Assembly: GCA_963921425.1 (NCBI GenBank)
Contig: OY992835.1
Location: forward strand, 2,232,001 to 2,296,000
Reading direction: 5' to 3'
Source of the DNA: Dryas octopetala
Lineage: Eukaryota; Streptophyta; Magnoliopsida; Rosales; Rosaceae
DNA length: 64,000 nucleotides
Position numbers and translations under genes: made by a program. Below, piece by piece: positions 1-10,140 of the stretch. The stretch's first letter is position 1, and every line of letters starts with the position of its first letter. The notes under the pieces were generated by a model. That model saw nothing but the letters and a program-made list of their open reading frames with translations, was not told the DNA's origin and made no database searches.

Positions 1-71
1 CCTCTCTCTTTCACAGTCTCACTCATCTCTCTCAGTCTGACTCTGAGCTCTCAGTCACTCGACTTACTCAG

Positions 72-112
<41 letters not shown>

Positions 113-123
113 TCGCCATCTCT
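1..123. repeat. CT-rich low-complexity tract with (CT)n microsatellite
   Basis: Almost pure pyrimidine sequence with a perfect CT run near 79-105. It leads into the duplicated exon/intron-like unit that follows. Such tracts are common in plant 5' leaders and in transposon ends, but no promoter can be assigned here. Confidence 0.8.
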
Positions 124-590
124 CTTGAAGACTAGAAGGTCGCACCGTCGCAGGCTTCACAAATCGCAACTGAACAGGTATGTCTTATTGTCTCTCACTC
201 TCAAGTCTCAATGTCTCATCTCTCATTCTCTCGTCTCTCATACTTCACCCTCTCATCTCTGTCTCTCATTTGTCACTAGGGTTTCGAATTCTAATTTGGG
301 GATTTTTGTGTAATTGCAGCTCTCAGTCATCTTTCTCACTCTCTCGCCTCTCGCCTCTCATCTCTGTCGAAGACTCAAAGGTCGCAGGGTCGCAGGCTCA
401 CAGCTTCTAATTTGAATAGGTATATATGTCATCTCTCTCACTATCAAGTCTCATCTCTCATTCTCTCGTCTCTCATATCTCACCCTTTCATCTCTGTCTC
501 TCACTCTAAAACAGTGAACTAGGGTTTCGAATTCAAAGAATCAAATTTGGGATTTTTGTGTAATTATTGCAGGTTTCGAAATTCAATCAA
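124..590 (+). repeat. Tandem duplication of an exon/intron-like unit
   Basis: Two similar units lie head to tail, about 124-320 and 357-573. Each has a short segment containing GAAGACT and GGTCGCA, an ..AG|GTAT junction (178 and 419), a CT-rich stretch, the motif TAGGGTTTCGAATTC, and an end like TTTTTGTGTAATTGCAG. The GT...GCAG layout looks like a small exon plus intron copied twice. No long reading frame follows, so it may be a 5' leader remnant or part of a transposon. Confidence 0.6.
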
Positions 591-591
591 T

Positions 592-772
592 TAGGGCCAG
601 AACCATAGTGCAGAACCGCACCGCACCGTACCGCACCTTGAATAGTCTGGTTTGGTTTGGTTTTTTTACTCCCCTCACGGTTTTAAGCACAAAACCACAC
701 CGCATATGGATGTCCGGCTTAGCGCACGGTTCCGGGGGAGAACCGGGCCAAACCGCATCGCACCTACCCCTA
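592..772. mobile_element. Short hAT-like non-autonomous element or fragment
   Basis: The segment starts TAGGGCCAGAACC and ends CACCTACCCCTA, so the outer TAGGG/CCCTA ends are inverted. Subterminal GCACCGCACC-type motifs at the left reappear inverted near 743-765. No clean 8-bp target duplication was found. Its right end coincides with the point where the neighbouring Harbinger transposase loses similarity, so it may sit at or have caused that break. Confidence 0.4.
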
Positions 773-805
773 GGTAGGTGTATGATAGTGCCCACGATAG
801 TGAGC

Positions 806-1480
806 TTACTCAACCATGGGGCAATTTTGCCACACCCAATGCATGCAGTCTAAGCTTCTAATCATTCCTGGAAATCTTCTCTGCCGCCCCTTTCGCATGA
901 GTCTTCTCATATCCTCCAAGTTAGGTCTGCGAAGATACTCCTCCTCATAGACGTGGGTGATGGCTCGACAGAACTTATATAGTGCATCCTTTATGGTGCC
1001 CTGACTAATGGTTAGTAGCTCTGCAACCCCATCGAGGGGTTGGCCATACACCATCACTCTCAATGCCGCAGTCACCTTTTGATGAGGTGTGCAACCAAGT
1101 CTACCGAGGGCATTTGGCCTGGATTGAAACCAATCATCATGGAGGCATACATCGTTCAGAATCTTGTTGAATAGGGATTGATGCATACAGAAGCGTCTCT
1201 AAAACGTCACTAAGTCTTCTATTGGTGCAGGGATGAAGTAATTCTGCATCAGCCTCCCATGAGTGCCTTCCCTATCCCGACCTGTGTAATGTCGAAGAGA
1301 ACACGTACCACCGTGACGTGGACGTGGGGTGACGACTGATTGCCCCATAGATATAATTACACACCCCATCAGCCTTCTGCCTTCCTCTACCCTCTCGTAA
1401 CTAGTATCAGAATCGTCATACTCGATCTCGGGAGGACTCGAAGATGACGACGAAGATGATGCGTAGTTGAAAGGATTCAT
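806..1480 (-). pseudogene. PIF/Harbinger transposase (HARBI1-type) N-terminal part, pseudogene
   Basis: The minus strand encodes a serine-rich start (MNPFNYASSSS) at 1480 and a helical domain with FNKILNDV and TPHQKVTAALRVMVYG. It ends near 806 with a DCMHWVWQNCP stretch, the hallmark around the first catalytic Asp of plant Harbinger transposases. An in-frame TAG at 1199-1201 splits it, and sequence on both sides of that stop is in one frame. The remaining catalytic Asp and Glu regions are missing because the reading ends at 806, near the 592-772 element. The product would be a DDE nuclease acting on transposon ends; this copy cannot be functional. Confidence 0.8.
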
Positions 1481-1600
1481 CGAAGTTTTGATCGGACTAT
1501 AAATTATCCTGAATAGATAAAAACTATGTGAATTTCAATTGACGAAGTTATCACAATTTATTGAGAGTTCATAATAATAGGGTACATGACCTATCATTTC

Positions 1601-1834
1601 ATGCAGGATAAGTGAATAGTCATATCATGCAGGGTTAGTGAATAGTCATATCATTCATGGTTAGTGAATAGTCACTTCATGCAGGGTGCGTGAATAGTCA
1701 CTTCATGTAGGGTGCGTGAATAGTCACTTCGTGCAGGGTGCGTAAATAGTCACTTCATGCAGGGTACGTGAATAGTCACTTCATGTAGAGTGCGTGAATA
1801 GTCACTTCATGCAGGATACGGAAATAGTCACTTC
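1601..1834. repeat. 26-bp minisatellite, nine units
   Basis: Nine consecutive 26-bp units with the core GTGAATAGTCACTTC preceded by ATGCAGGGTGC. Early units read TCATATC, later ones TCACTTC, and the last has GGAAATAG. A degenerate tenth piece (GGGAATAGTCACTT) lies near 1868. It sits between the two Harbinger genes, where these elements often have a shared promoter or spacer. Confidence 0.92.
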
Positions 1835-1904
1835 AAATCCACTACATAATTCAAATCCTACCGGTAAGGGAATAGTCACTTTAAACATAATAATTCAAAT
1901 ACTA

Positions 1905-2000
1905 AACATAATTTAACTCTCAAGCATAATAAAAACATAATTCAACTCTCAGACATAATAAAAACATAATTCAAATCTCAGACATAATAAAAACATAATT
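1905..2000. repeat. 29-bp tandem repeat, three units plus a partial
   Basis: Units begin at 1905, 1934 and 1963, each AACATAATTYAAMTCTC followed by ARACATAATAAA-like sequence, then a partial fourth unit. It lies directly after the 26-bp array and just before the 3' end of the ORF1 gene on the minus strand. Confidence 0.85.
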
Positions 2001-2008
2001 CAAATCCA

Positions 2009-4003
2009 CTAATTATTTGGAGGGTACCCTGGGTATGACTGGTTGAGGTCGGTCATATCCGGGTAGTAGGGGTGGGCACGGTACAGTATGGGACGGTATG
2101 AGCCCCATACCGATACCATACCAAAATTTTTATTCGGTACGGTATTGACATTTTTAAAACTGGTACCATACCATACTAGTGTTCTATGAATTCGGTATGG
2201 TTTGGTATGGTTTCGGTATGTGCCAACATTTTAAACTTCTTTTTTTTTTTGTCAAAAAATAACATTTAACAACCAAAAGACATACTCTCAATCCCTTGCA
2301 CTTTTATTCTTATATATTAATTGTCAATCCTTTGCTAGTAATTGTCTAACTCTAATATTACATTGTAAATATTTGGCTGTATAGAATTAGAAATCACAAA
2401 CAATAACAGCATAGAATAAAATGCAGTATGCACTGAGTTATTCAGTTACAACTTACAAACAAGAAATATTTTTTTCCAACCAAAAGATAAAACAAAACCC
2501 AACCTGACAGTCCTCAAAGCCAAAATAGTTAAGCCTTATGGCTTATTACAAAGTACAAACAGTCAAAAACAATAGTAGTACTTAAGCCTTATGGCTTATT
2601 AGTTATTACAAGCAGTCAACACAAATACACAATGGTAGTTAGTACTTAAGTCTTATGGCATATTACAAACAACCAAGACAAATACACAATAGTAGTTATT
2701 ACAAACAATAAACACTACTTAGTTAGTACTTGCAAGCTGCAACATCACCAAACAGTCTACACTATTTTCCCTTTCCCTTTCTCCAAATAGCCATTAATAT
2801 GGCAACACCTAATTAAAAAAATATTAAATAATTAAATTAAATATAATTCGGTACGGTACGGTATATTACGGTATTGAAAGTTTCATACCTATACCATACC
2901 GATTTAGAATCGGTATGGTACGGTATGTAATCGGTATTATTTTTCGGTATAAAATTGACACAGTACGGTATGGTACGGGTTCGGTTTTGGTATTTCGGTA
3001 GTAAATGCCCACCCCTACCGGGTAGTATCCGACTGAACTAGAGGTAGCACGTGCACGTTTTCTTGCAATTATTTCAGCTTGCTTTGATCCCCAATACTCT
3101 CTTTGCATGTCATTCATGTTTGTCAAGTCTTTGTCCATAATATGACCTTCCTCCCACTCTATCGCCCTCTCAAGCTTCACCTGTTCTCTTGCTTCCCTCA
3201 CCCTTTCTCTTGCTTCCCATGCCATGTTGATCTCTTGCCACTTCTCTTTCTTGCCTCGCCCTTTCTTTGTCATGTCTCATTTTCTCAGCTACACGTCACC
3301 TATCATTATATTCGCCAATTGCCTCCAACATATGAATTTGGTGGGGATCAGCTGCCTTGGCCCGCTTTGCTTTATTTCTTCCTAGTGGCCTTGGGCGTGA
3401 CGGGCCTATCGGTTGCCATGATGGTGGGTCATCAAATGTATCAAGGCAAGTCTCATCTTGATCATCTGATGTGTAATCGGTCGGTGCATCCCGATCTCTG
3501 ACCCGTACAGTTGAATTTGCAGCTGAGTACTTGACGCATTCTTTTAAATCCTTCCAAACGTGGAGCATGCTAAACTTTTTTCCATTGTTTTTGTCTTTAT
3601 ATATCTCAAGTGTGTCCGCAAACTACAAAAATTATGGCACATAAATAAATTATCAAGTATTAACAATAGAATAAACATACAACATTCAATTAAATATATA
3701 CATTCATAAAATAAAACTTACCACATCGTCTGAATTCGCACCGCTTTGACGTCTCCTTTCAGCATCCAAAAACGAGGCATAAAATTTGTTGCAAAAGGCG
3801 GCAATGTCCTTCCACCGTGATCTAATTGCGCTCATCGTTCTGTCCGTTGGTGTGCCCAAATTACGCTAAAAAACAATGTAAACTTCAGCCCATAATACAT
3901 CATTTTTTTGTTGTGCATCGAGTTTTGAATTTGGAGACTTTTCTAGCCAAACTTGAACTAGAGCAATATCTTCATCTTTGGCCCAACCAAGACCTCTAAC
4001 CAT
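2009..4003 (-). pseudogene. Harbinger ORF1 (Myb/SANT-like DNA-binding protein), split pseudogene
   Basis: The start at 4003 reads MVRGLGWAKDEDIALVQVWL, a SANT/Myb-like opening typical of the accessory protein that helps Harbinger transposase reach DNA. An in-frame TAG at 3866-3868 is followed in the same frame by TPTDRTMSAIRSRWKDIAAF, the conserved helix. A GTAAG donor follows at about 3722 and an acceptor near 3627. The next exon reads ADTLEIYKDKNNGKKF, then a frame disturbance near 3290 and a charged coiled-coil tail. The hAT element at 2067-3017 interrupts the tail. With it removed, the frame runs on to YPGYPPNN and a stop at 2009-2011. Both the stop and the insertion disable it. Confidence 0.75.
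2067..3017. mobile_element. Non-autonomous hAT element (951 bp) with 8-bp target duplication
   Basis: Terminal inverted repeats TAGGGGTGGGCA (2067-2078) and TGCCCACCCCTA (3006-3017) match over 12 bp. The flanking 8-bp duplication CCGGGTAG occurs at 2059-2066 and 3018-3025. Both ends are dense in GGTACGGTATGG-type motifs in opposite orientation, probable transposase-binding subterminal repeats. There is no transposase reading frame; the interior (about 2230-2850) is AT-rich. It inserted into the Harbinger ORF1 tail. Confidence 0.93.
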
Positions 4004-4403
4004 ATTGAATTCACTAAATTTGATGAAAATGTGGTGTAAAAGAGAGAAAGATGTGAAGAACAAAATAAGAAGAATGAGGTTTATATAGAATTTTTGGTGT
4101 ACTAGTTGTTATAAAATTAAAGGGAATTTTAAGAAATTTTTTTGAATTTTTTTCGATTTTTTCTATATTTATTATTATTATTATTTTTCAAAAATGACAT
4201 TTAAATTTTCTGGGCTGTTGATCTTCAACGGCACGCAGATCTTGACCGTTCATTTTGAAATGGCCTGCACGGCCCACCTTTTCTGGGCAATTGGAAGGGA
4301 GCCGTTGCACCAATTGCAAGGAAGGGAATTGATGAAAGGGCATGCAGGGAGCTGCAGGGGGCTATTGGCTATTGTAGCGGCTCCCTATTCCTTCATGCTC
4401 TAA

Positions 4404-4635
4404 TGGGTCCCGCAGGCTGCTTTCACATGAATGAGAGAGAGTATCAGCTTTTTATTTTTTGTGGGCCAACCATTCATTTTGGTTTTGTGTATAGTCTATA
4501 CCCAAAACTGGGGATAGTTTTTGGGTCTCAAAAAATTATAAGGATCCCATTTCGACCCATTGTGAATGAGCTATACCCATTTTATACCCAAAAATTGGGT
4601 TCGGGGTTCAGTTTCAGGCTGCATTGTAGAATGCC
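4404..4635. other. Intergenic spacer, nothing recognised
   Basis: AT-rich sequence with repeated TACCCAAAA and TTTTTGGGT motifs in both orientations near 4496-4605. No coding signal is visible. It separates the Harbinger end from the next inverted-repeat element. Confidence 0.5.
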
Positions 4636-4974
4636 TTACAAGCTTATCCCACTTTATTCCATAAGACATTTTTTTTCCCACTTTACCACCACAACCTCCT
4701 TCTGTGTTTCACTTAACCCTTTTCCGTCAACTCCGTCAGTTAATCCATTAAAATTGGTGATGTGGCATGGGCATTTTCGTCTTTTCATCCATTTAGACAA
4801 AAAAACATTTAAACATTCTTTAATTTAATTAAAAAAATTAAAATTTTCAAAAATAAATTAAAAGAAATTAAAATCTCAAAACTCCATTCCCCCACCACGC
4901 ACCACCCCCCTTCCTCGCCCCACCTCTCTTCTCCCAACCCAACCCAACCCAGCCCCTCTTGTTATTGTCTACCT

Positions 4975-6930
4975 CAAGTGTAAAGTTGTCAAGTTTTAGT
5001 ATGGATTAGAAGTAGGGGTTGTCGTACCCAAGAGATTGGATTGGGACTTCAACCACAAGCTAGATTGATTTTAGTATTATAAAACTATGAACAAGTGTGT
5101 ATGTACTATGCAAAGCCACGGCTAAGCATCATGGTATGTATAAATGTGTAGTGTTAAGTTGTTGTTTGGTTGATTGATGATAAGTGACATTAAATTTCGA
5201 AAATTAAGGATAAACAAGTTTAAAGGCAAATTAAAGTGCAAGCAAATTCAACTACAAGTTAAGTTTGATGATGATAAGAGAATTGGGATTGTTAGGGGTT
5301 CACACTAACCTTTTCATGTAACAAACAATGCAATTAGTGATTATGCCAAATTGGATATATTAGATTCCTTCCTAACCCCCGATCAAGGTGAATTAGGTCA
5401 CATCCTCTTTCATGTTATCAACTACCCCAACCAAAGTGATAGCTAACTACCTAAGATTAATGTCATAGCACACCCTTGGTGCATAAAGTTTTAAAGATGA
5501 GGAATCCAAATAATTAAAACAATCCAACCAAAGTGCTTTTAAATTACCATGCTCTTATGCAACATGCTTTAGAAACTAAAGGTTACCAATCTCCAATTTC
5601 TACATGATAACATTTCTTATATGCACAAGTGGTAAATTCACACATACAGGTCATGATCTTTAAACTAGCATTAGAACATATATATCCAAAAGGACATTAA
5701 TATCACAAATCACAAAGTCATTACATGGTTAAACTAGGGCTACATCTCTAACCCCAAATCAAGAACTACTCACTAGCCATAAAAGTTACACACCACAACA
5801 CAAAGTGAAACATGAATGGAAACAAAAGGGAAAAGAGGAAACTCTTGATGTTGAAGCCAAGCTCCCAGGAGGTGTCACTCCTCCAAAGATGCCCAAGATA
5901 GCTTTTTATCTCAAGTGCCTCCAAGCTCCTTTTGCCTAAATGATGGTGATGGAATTCGGCTATGTTGGTGATTTGGTGAATGGGTGTGTGATGGTGTTTG
6001 GCTTCTAGGAAAGTGAGAGTGATAGAGGAAAGATGAAGAAAAGAGGATGAATGAGATAGGGTTTTGGGTTAGAGTGATAGGTTTGTGGAGAGGATGAGAG
6101 AGATGATGGAGAAGGAAAGGAGATTAGTGAAGTTGGAGAGAATGAGAGGGGGATTTCGGCCAAAAAGAGAGAGAATGTGTTTTGTGGTGAATGGATCGGA
6201 TGAAGGTTTTTGTGTATGGTGATGAGTGTGATTGTGGCTAGGATGAGAGAAAATGAAGTAATAAGGTTAGGTGAGTTAAAAAATGAGAATATTCTATTTT
6301 ATCTTCCTAGGGTTGATCCTTGAGGTTTGGGGAGGTAGGTAGATGCCCAATTTGTCTTATTTGGAGCCTGTACAATGTTGGGAAGAGTCTTAGCTAGGAA
6401 TGGCTGGACCTAGAGGAGGATAGAAAGCATGTGGTAGCTTTTACCCAAAATGGAAAGATGTCTTTTTGACCATTTGTCTTTTTGCTGACAACATTTATGA
6501 GTTGTCTTTGAAGCGCAATTTGGAGGCCTTAAGCAACCCAAAATTTTGCATTTTATATATCAATGGAAAGCCCTGGATGTCTTCTTGCCAACCATATATC
6601 ATATACAAAAATCCAAGCTCTGATAAAAAAGTTATGCCCCACACAATGTTGTTAGTTCTCCTCGAGTACAGTTCTAGGCTGACTTTGAAATTCAAATAAA
6701 CACCTTAGAAGTCTTCAAATGCCACGAATTAAACCTGGGAAAACTTCAAGGTGTTAGCTTCCATCTCCAATTGGATTCATGTCAAAATCTATTAAGGAGA
6801 ATAAATGGTAAGATTTCTTATTTTATTGCTTGAAAGTCAAAAACACAAAACTAAATGAACTTCAAAGCTTTTATTCAAATGAACTCACAAAAACTAAGTA
6901 AGAGGAATATAAAAGGATGTGAATTCATGA
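4975..6930. other. Unassigned repeat-like insert, no gene
   Basis: About 2 kb of AT-rich sequence with no reading frame beyond short chance ones. Purine-rich GAGAGA/GATGAGAG text fills 5980-6260. It is bounded on both sides by similar C-rich tracts (ACCCAGCCCCTCT-like). It may be a nested non-coding retroelement, but no LTR pair or TIR was recognised. Confidence 0.4.
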
Positions 6931-6939
6931 ACATATCAC

Positions 6940-7270
6940 CTCCCCGCCCCTACCCCTCTCCCCCCAACCTAACCCACCCTGCCCAGCCCCTCTCTCTGCC
7001 ACACCTCATTTCCCCAACCAGCTTGCCCTTCCCCCCACCCACTATGGCACCGCCACACCCAATTGCCCCACCCAGCCCTAACCCACCTCTCCCCCTCACC
7101 CAAGCCCGACCCACCTCCCCCCCTCACCCAACCCTAACCCACCTCCCTCCCCCACACCCAGCCCCGACCCACCTCTCTCCCCCCCACCCAACCTCGACCC
7201 ACTTTCTCTTTCCTCTATTTCCTCTTTTTCTCTCTGCCTCTCCAGAAACCCACATCTCTCCTCCATCCTT
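6940..7270. repeat. C-rich low-complexity tract (CCCACCC/CCTAACCC)
   Basis: Imperfect repeats of CCCCACCCA and CCTAACCCACCT. All plus-strand translations are proline-rich and meaningless. A shorter similar tract lies at 4888-4960. Confidence 0.8.
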
Positions 7271-7648
7271 CCTACCGGTAATGAAGAAGATGGTGGTTTA
7301 GGGCACGAGAGAGGAGGGAGGAAGAGAGCATAGAATTTATTTATTTATTTATTTTTAAGATTCAGTTTTTGAAAATATTTAAATTTTTTATTATTTTTTT
7401 GTACATGTGGCAACTTACATATGGTCTAGGTGGCTAATTAGGGTCCAAGTGGACGAAACTAAGGTGAAAAGACGAAATACCCCTGCCACGTCATCAAAAT
7501 TGACGGACTGACAGACAGAGTGGACGAAAAATGGTTAAGTGGGACACGAAAAGGAGTTGTGGGTGGTAAAGTGAGAAAAAAAAATGTTCCAGGGGATAAA
7601 GTGGGACAAGCTTGTAACTTCATGGGTAAAACAGATATTAAGCCTATA

Positions 7649-8040
7649 TGTATATGTGAATGGCGAATGCAATCCACCTTCTCCACCAACCTTTTCCTTT
7701 ATTATTTTTATTCTGAAGTATAAATTCATGATCGTTCATGTTTTAGATCTAACTATAAAGATCATTTTTACAAAAAAATCAACAAAATCGAAAATCGTTT
7801 GATTATGTAACTGTGATCGAATAAACAAATGGTTTTGGTAATAATTCGATTCATCGTTAGTTTATTTGTAATGACTACATAATCAAACGATTTCCTATTT
7901 AATTGATTTTTTACAAAGATGATTTTCAAATAATTATCTAAAATATAAATGGTTCTGATCATGAAAATACATTGTAGAATGAGAATAATAAAAGAGAAGG
8001 TCGGTGGAGGAGGTGGATATCATTCCTCTATGTGAATACA
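7649..8040. mobile_element. Foldback MITE (family A)
   Basis: The two halves are reverse complements across an axis near 7845. Examples: CCACCTTCTCCACCAACCTT at 7673 against AAGGTCGGTGGAGGAGGTGG at 7997, and ATCGTTTGATTATGTAACTG against CTACATAATCAAACGATTTC. No coding potential. The inner arm resembles the MITE at 31884-32290 (CAAACGATTTCC, TTGATTTTTTGCAAAGATGA-type text), so the two are probably related. Confidence 0.8.
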
Positions 8041-8134
8041 CTATTAAAGAGGGCAATGGTGGTGTCGGCCCAAGGAATTGGGCTTGCTAGTGTGTGTGTA
8101 TATATATATAAAAATTAAAATATATTTTCACATA

Positions 8135-8505
8135 AATGATCCCTCACTCACTAGAGCGAAGAATTCCAAGCTCACCTAACCACCCAGCAACCATAGAGCG
8201 AGAGATTCCATGATCAGGACCATCCATTTCTTAGGTCACTTTTTAACGGTCCGTGTCAAAAATCAGCCAAATCCATAATTGTTTGGTCTTCCAAACTGTG
8301 TAGACAAATACAGTCTGTCAGATAAAGGGGGAAATGATGTTGACAGTAATATACTGGCTAAACAGTTTACGGTTTGTCTGATTTTTTGTAAGGGTGATAT
8401 TTGAATGATGCCCTACAATATGAATGGTTCCAATCATTGAAATTCGTTGCTGGGTGGTTAGGTGAGCGGAGAATTCATCGCTCTATGGTGAGCGAGTGAT
8501 CATTA
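8135..8505. mobile_element. Foldback MITE (family B)
   Basis: The ends AATGATCCCTCACTCACTAG (8135) and GTGAGCGAGTGATCATT (ending 8505) are inverted. A second inverted block contains CACCTAACCACCCAGCAA. The element is about 371 bp without coding potential. Direct copies of GTCGGCCCAAGG.ATTGGG lie outside it at 8066 and 8588. A truncated relative lies at 58771-58992. Confidence 0.8.
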
Positions 8506-8782
8506 TTGTATATATTCATATATATATATATATATGTATACTAGTTGATTAATGGAAAAAGAAAAGGTAAGAAAGTGAAGGAATGATGTCGGCCCAAGGG
8601 ATTGGGTTTGGTACATACAATAGGCAAATTCTACAATGGAGCGCTGGAGCACTCCACGTGGTACAAGGTAAGCCATTCGATTAAAGTAGGCATCAATAGC
8701 CGTGAATAATTGTTGAGTTGGGCAGCAAATGTTCTATTATACCATTTCATTCATTTTCAATTTTCTGATGCAAATAAAACTA

Positions 8783-9078
8783 AGGCTTATTCGCACAAAT
8801 GTCCCTTGAAAGTAACTTTCATTCTCACTTTGCCCCCCAAACTTTACAAACTCTTTTAGTAAGTCATATTTCGTCAAGTCCGTCAATGACTTCTTAAAAA
8901 AAACTGACGTGTTGCTCATCCACGTAAGCGACATGTTAGATTTTTTAACGGAGCCATTGACGGACTTGACGGAATATGGGGTTTGTAAAATTCGGGAGGC
9001 AAAGTGAAAATATTAAAGTTTAAAGGGGCAAAATGAGAATGAAAGATACTTTTAAGGGACATTTGCGCGAATAAGCCT
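8783..9078. mobile_element. Foldback MITE (family C) with 7-bp target duplication
   Basis: The ends AGGCTTATTCGCACAAATG and CATTTGCGCGAATAAGCCT are inverted, and similarity continues inward through CCCTTGAAAGTA and GACGGACTTGACGGAATATG. The duplication AAAACTA flanks it at 8776-8782 and 9079-9085. Length 296 bp, no gene. Confidence 0.88.
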
Positions 9079-9179
9079 AAAACTAATTAATCTATACAAA
9101 TTCAAAAACTAATAAACTAAAAAATAAAATAAGTAAAAGCCCATCACCCAACCCACCAAGTCGCCAGGACATCACCATC

Positions 9180-9412
9180 GAACTATCTTTCCAGCGCAAC
9201 ATCCTTAGCCACCGCCCTTTCCGAGCAACATCCCCAGCCGCCACCCTCCCCTCCACCCTTCTCCATATCTTTTCTCTCCTTCCTTTCTCTCTCCCTTTCT
9301 CTTTCTTTCCATTCTCTTTCTTTCTTTACCATCACACAAACTGAAGCTAACGGAGGCCGACGACCTTGCCGGCCTCTAGATTGGAGGTCGCCGACCTCAG
9401 TTTTGTTGGTCG
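9180..9412. other. Spacer with CT-rich tract
   Basis: Pyrimidine-rich TTTCTCTCCTTCC text at 9265-9330. The minus-strand reading is Arg/Glu-rich low complexity and not a gene. Confidence 0.5.
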
Positions 9413-9716
9413 GACCCACTCAATATTAGAGTTCAAAGATCGAAGCGGTCTAATTTTTAAATCTCTCTTAAAAGATCATCTATGCAAAAAATTAGATAAA
9501 TAAGAAACCATTTAACCATATGATATATGGTAATAATTTTAGTGTTTATCATAAACACTATGCCCATCCATTTATTTGTCACAATTAAGCATTTAAAATG
9601 TGTCCAATTTGTTTGATTTTTTGTGAGAATTATCATTGAATGAAGATTTAAAAAGTAGACGATTTCGATTGTTAAACTACAACACGAAGTGAGCCCTACA
9701 AGGAACACCTTAGAGG
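9413..9716. mobile_element. Foldback MITE (family D), copy 1
   Basis: It begins GACCCACTCAATATTAGAGTT and ends AGTGAGCCCTACAAGG, weakly inverted, with a central hairpin TTTAGTGTTTATCATAAACACTA. A second diverged copy in the same orientation lies at 9838-10140, so the limits are supported by the alignment of the two copies. Confidence 0.7.
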
Positions 9717-9837
9717 GAACTATATACAATTTAATTATTATATATCAAGTACATTACATTAGTCCCTTGAATAGAGAAAGCTTTTGATCTTTCATTAATC
9801 ATTTAAATAAGTTTACAAGAGGCCAAATTCTTTGTGT

Positions 9838-10140
9838 GACCCACTCCACATTAGAGTTTGATGATCGGAGTCATGTATCTTTTAAATCTCTATTCAAGGA
9901 TCATCTATGCAAAAAATTAGACAAATTGGAGACTATTAAACCTTTTGATTAAATGATGATTTAGTGTTTATCGGAAGCACTATATCCGTCTATTTAATTT
10001 GTTACCAATAAGTATCTAAATTTTATCTGATTTATCTGATTTTTTGTAAGAATGAGCCTTGAATGAAGAACTAAAACATAGACAGTTTTGATCGTTGAAC
10101 TAACACGCAAAATGGACCCTACAAGAGATCCCATATAAGG
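9838..10140. mobile_element. Foldback MITE (family D), copy 2
   Basis: It aligns with copy 1 from GACCCACTC through AGATCATCTATGCAAAAAATTAGA-type text (shared in runs of up to about 20 bp) to GGACCCTACAAG. The two copies are about 120 bp apart, so they are separate insertions or an old segmental duplication. Confidence 0.7.

Larger units (their letters stand above)
773..4400 (-). mobile_element. Degenerate PIF/Harbinger DNA transposon
   Basis: Two Harbinger genes in the same orientation (ORF1 upstream, transposase downstream on the minus strand) define the element. The right terminus is probably at 4400: inward from there the minus strand reads GAGCATGAAGG, like many plant Harbinger ends, and TAA at 4401-4403 fits a 3-bp target duplication. 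The matching left end was not found; the transposase is cut near 806. Confidence 0.65.
4636..7617. mobile_element. Element with long (~165 bp) inverted terminal arms
   Basis: The left arm (about 4636-4800, starting TTACAAGCTTATCCCAC) is the reverse complement of the right arm (about 7450-7617, ending GTGGGACAAGCTTGTAA), with moderate divergence. Both include a block on the theme CCGTCAACTCCGTCAGTTAA and a stretch of T/A homopolymers. Long inverted arms without a recognisable transposase fit a Mutator-like or similar non-autonomous element. No clear target duplication was found. The middle (about 4975-6930) looks like separate inserted sequence because the C-rich tracts on its two sides resemble each other. 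Confidence 0.6.

Noticed and set aside
6855..7301. Proline-rich 148-residue frame
   Set aside because: Pure low-complexity CCCACCC sequence; the residues follow composition and no second exon or homolog pattern is visible.
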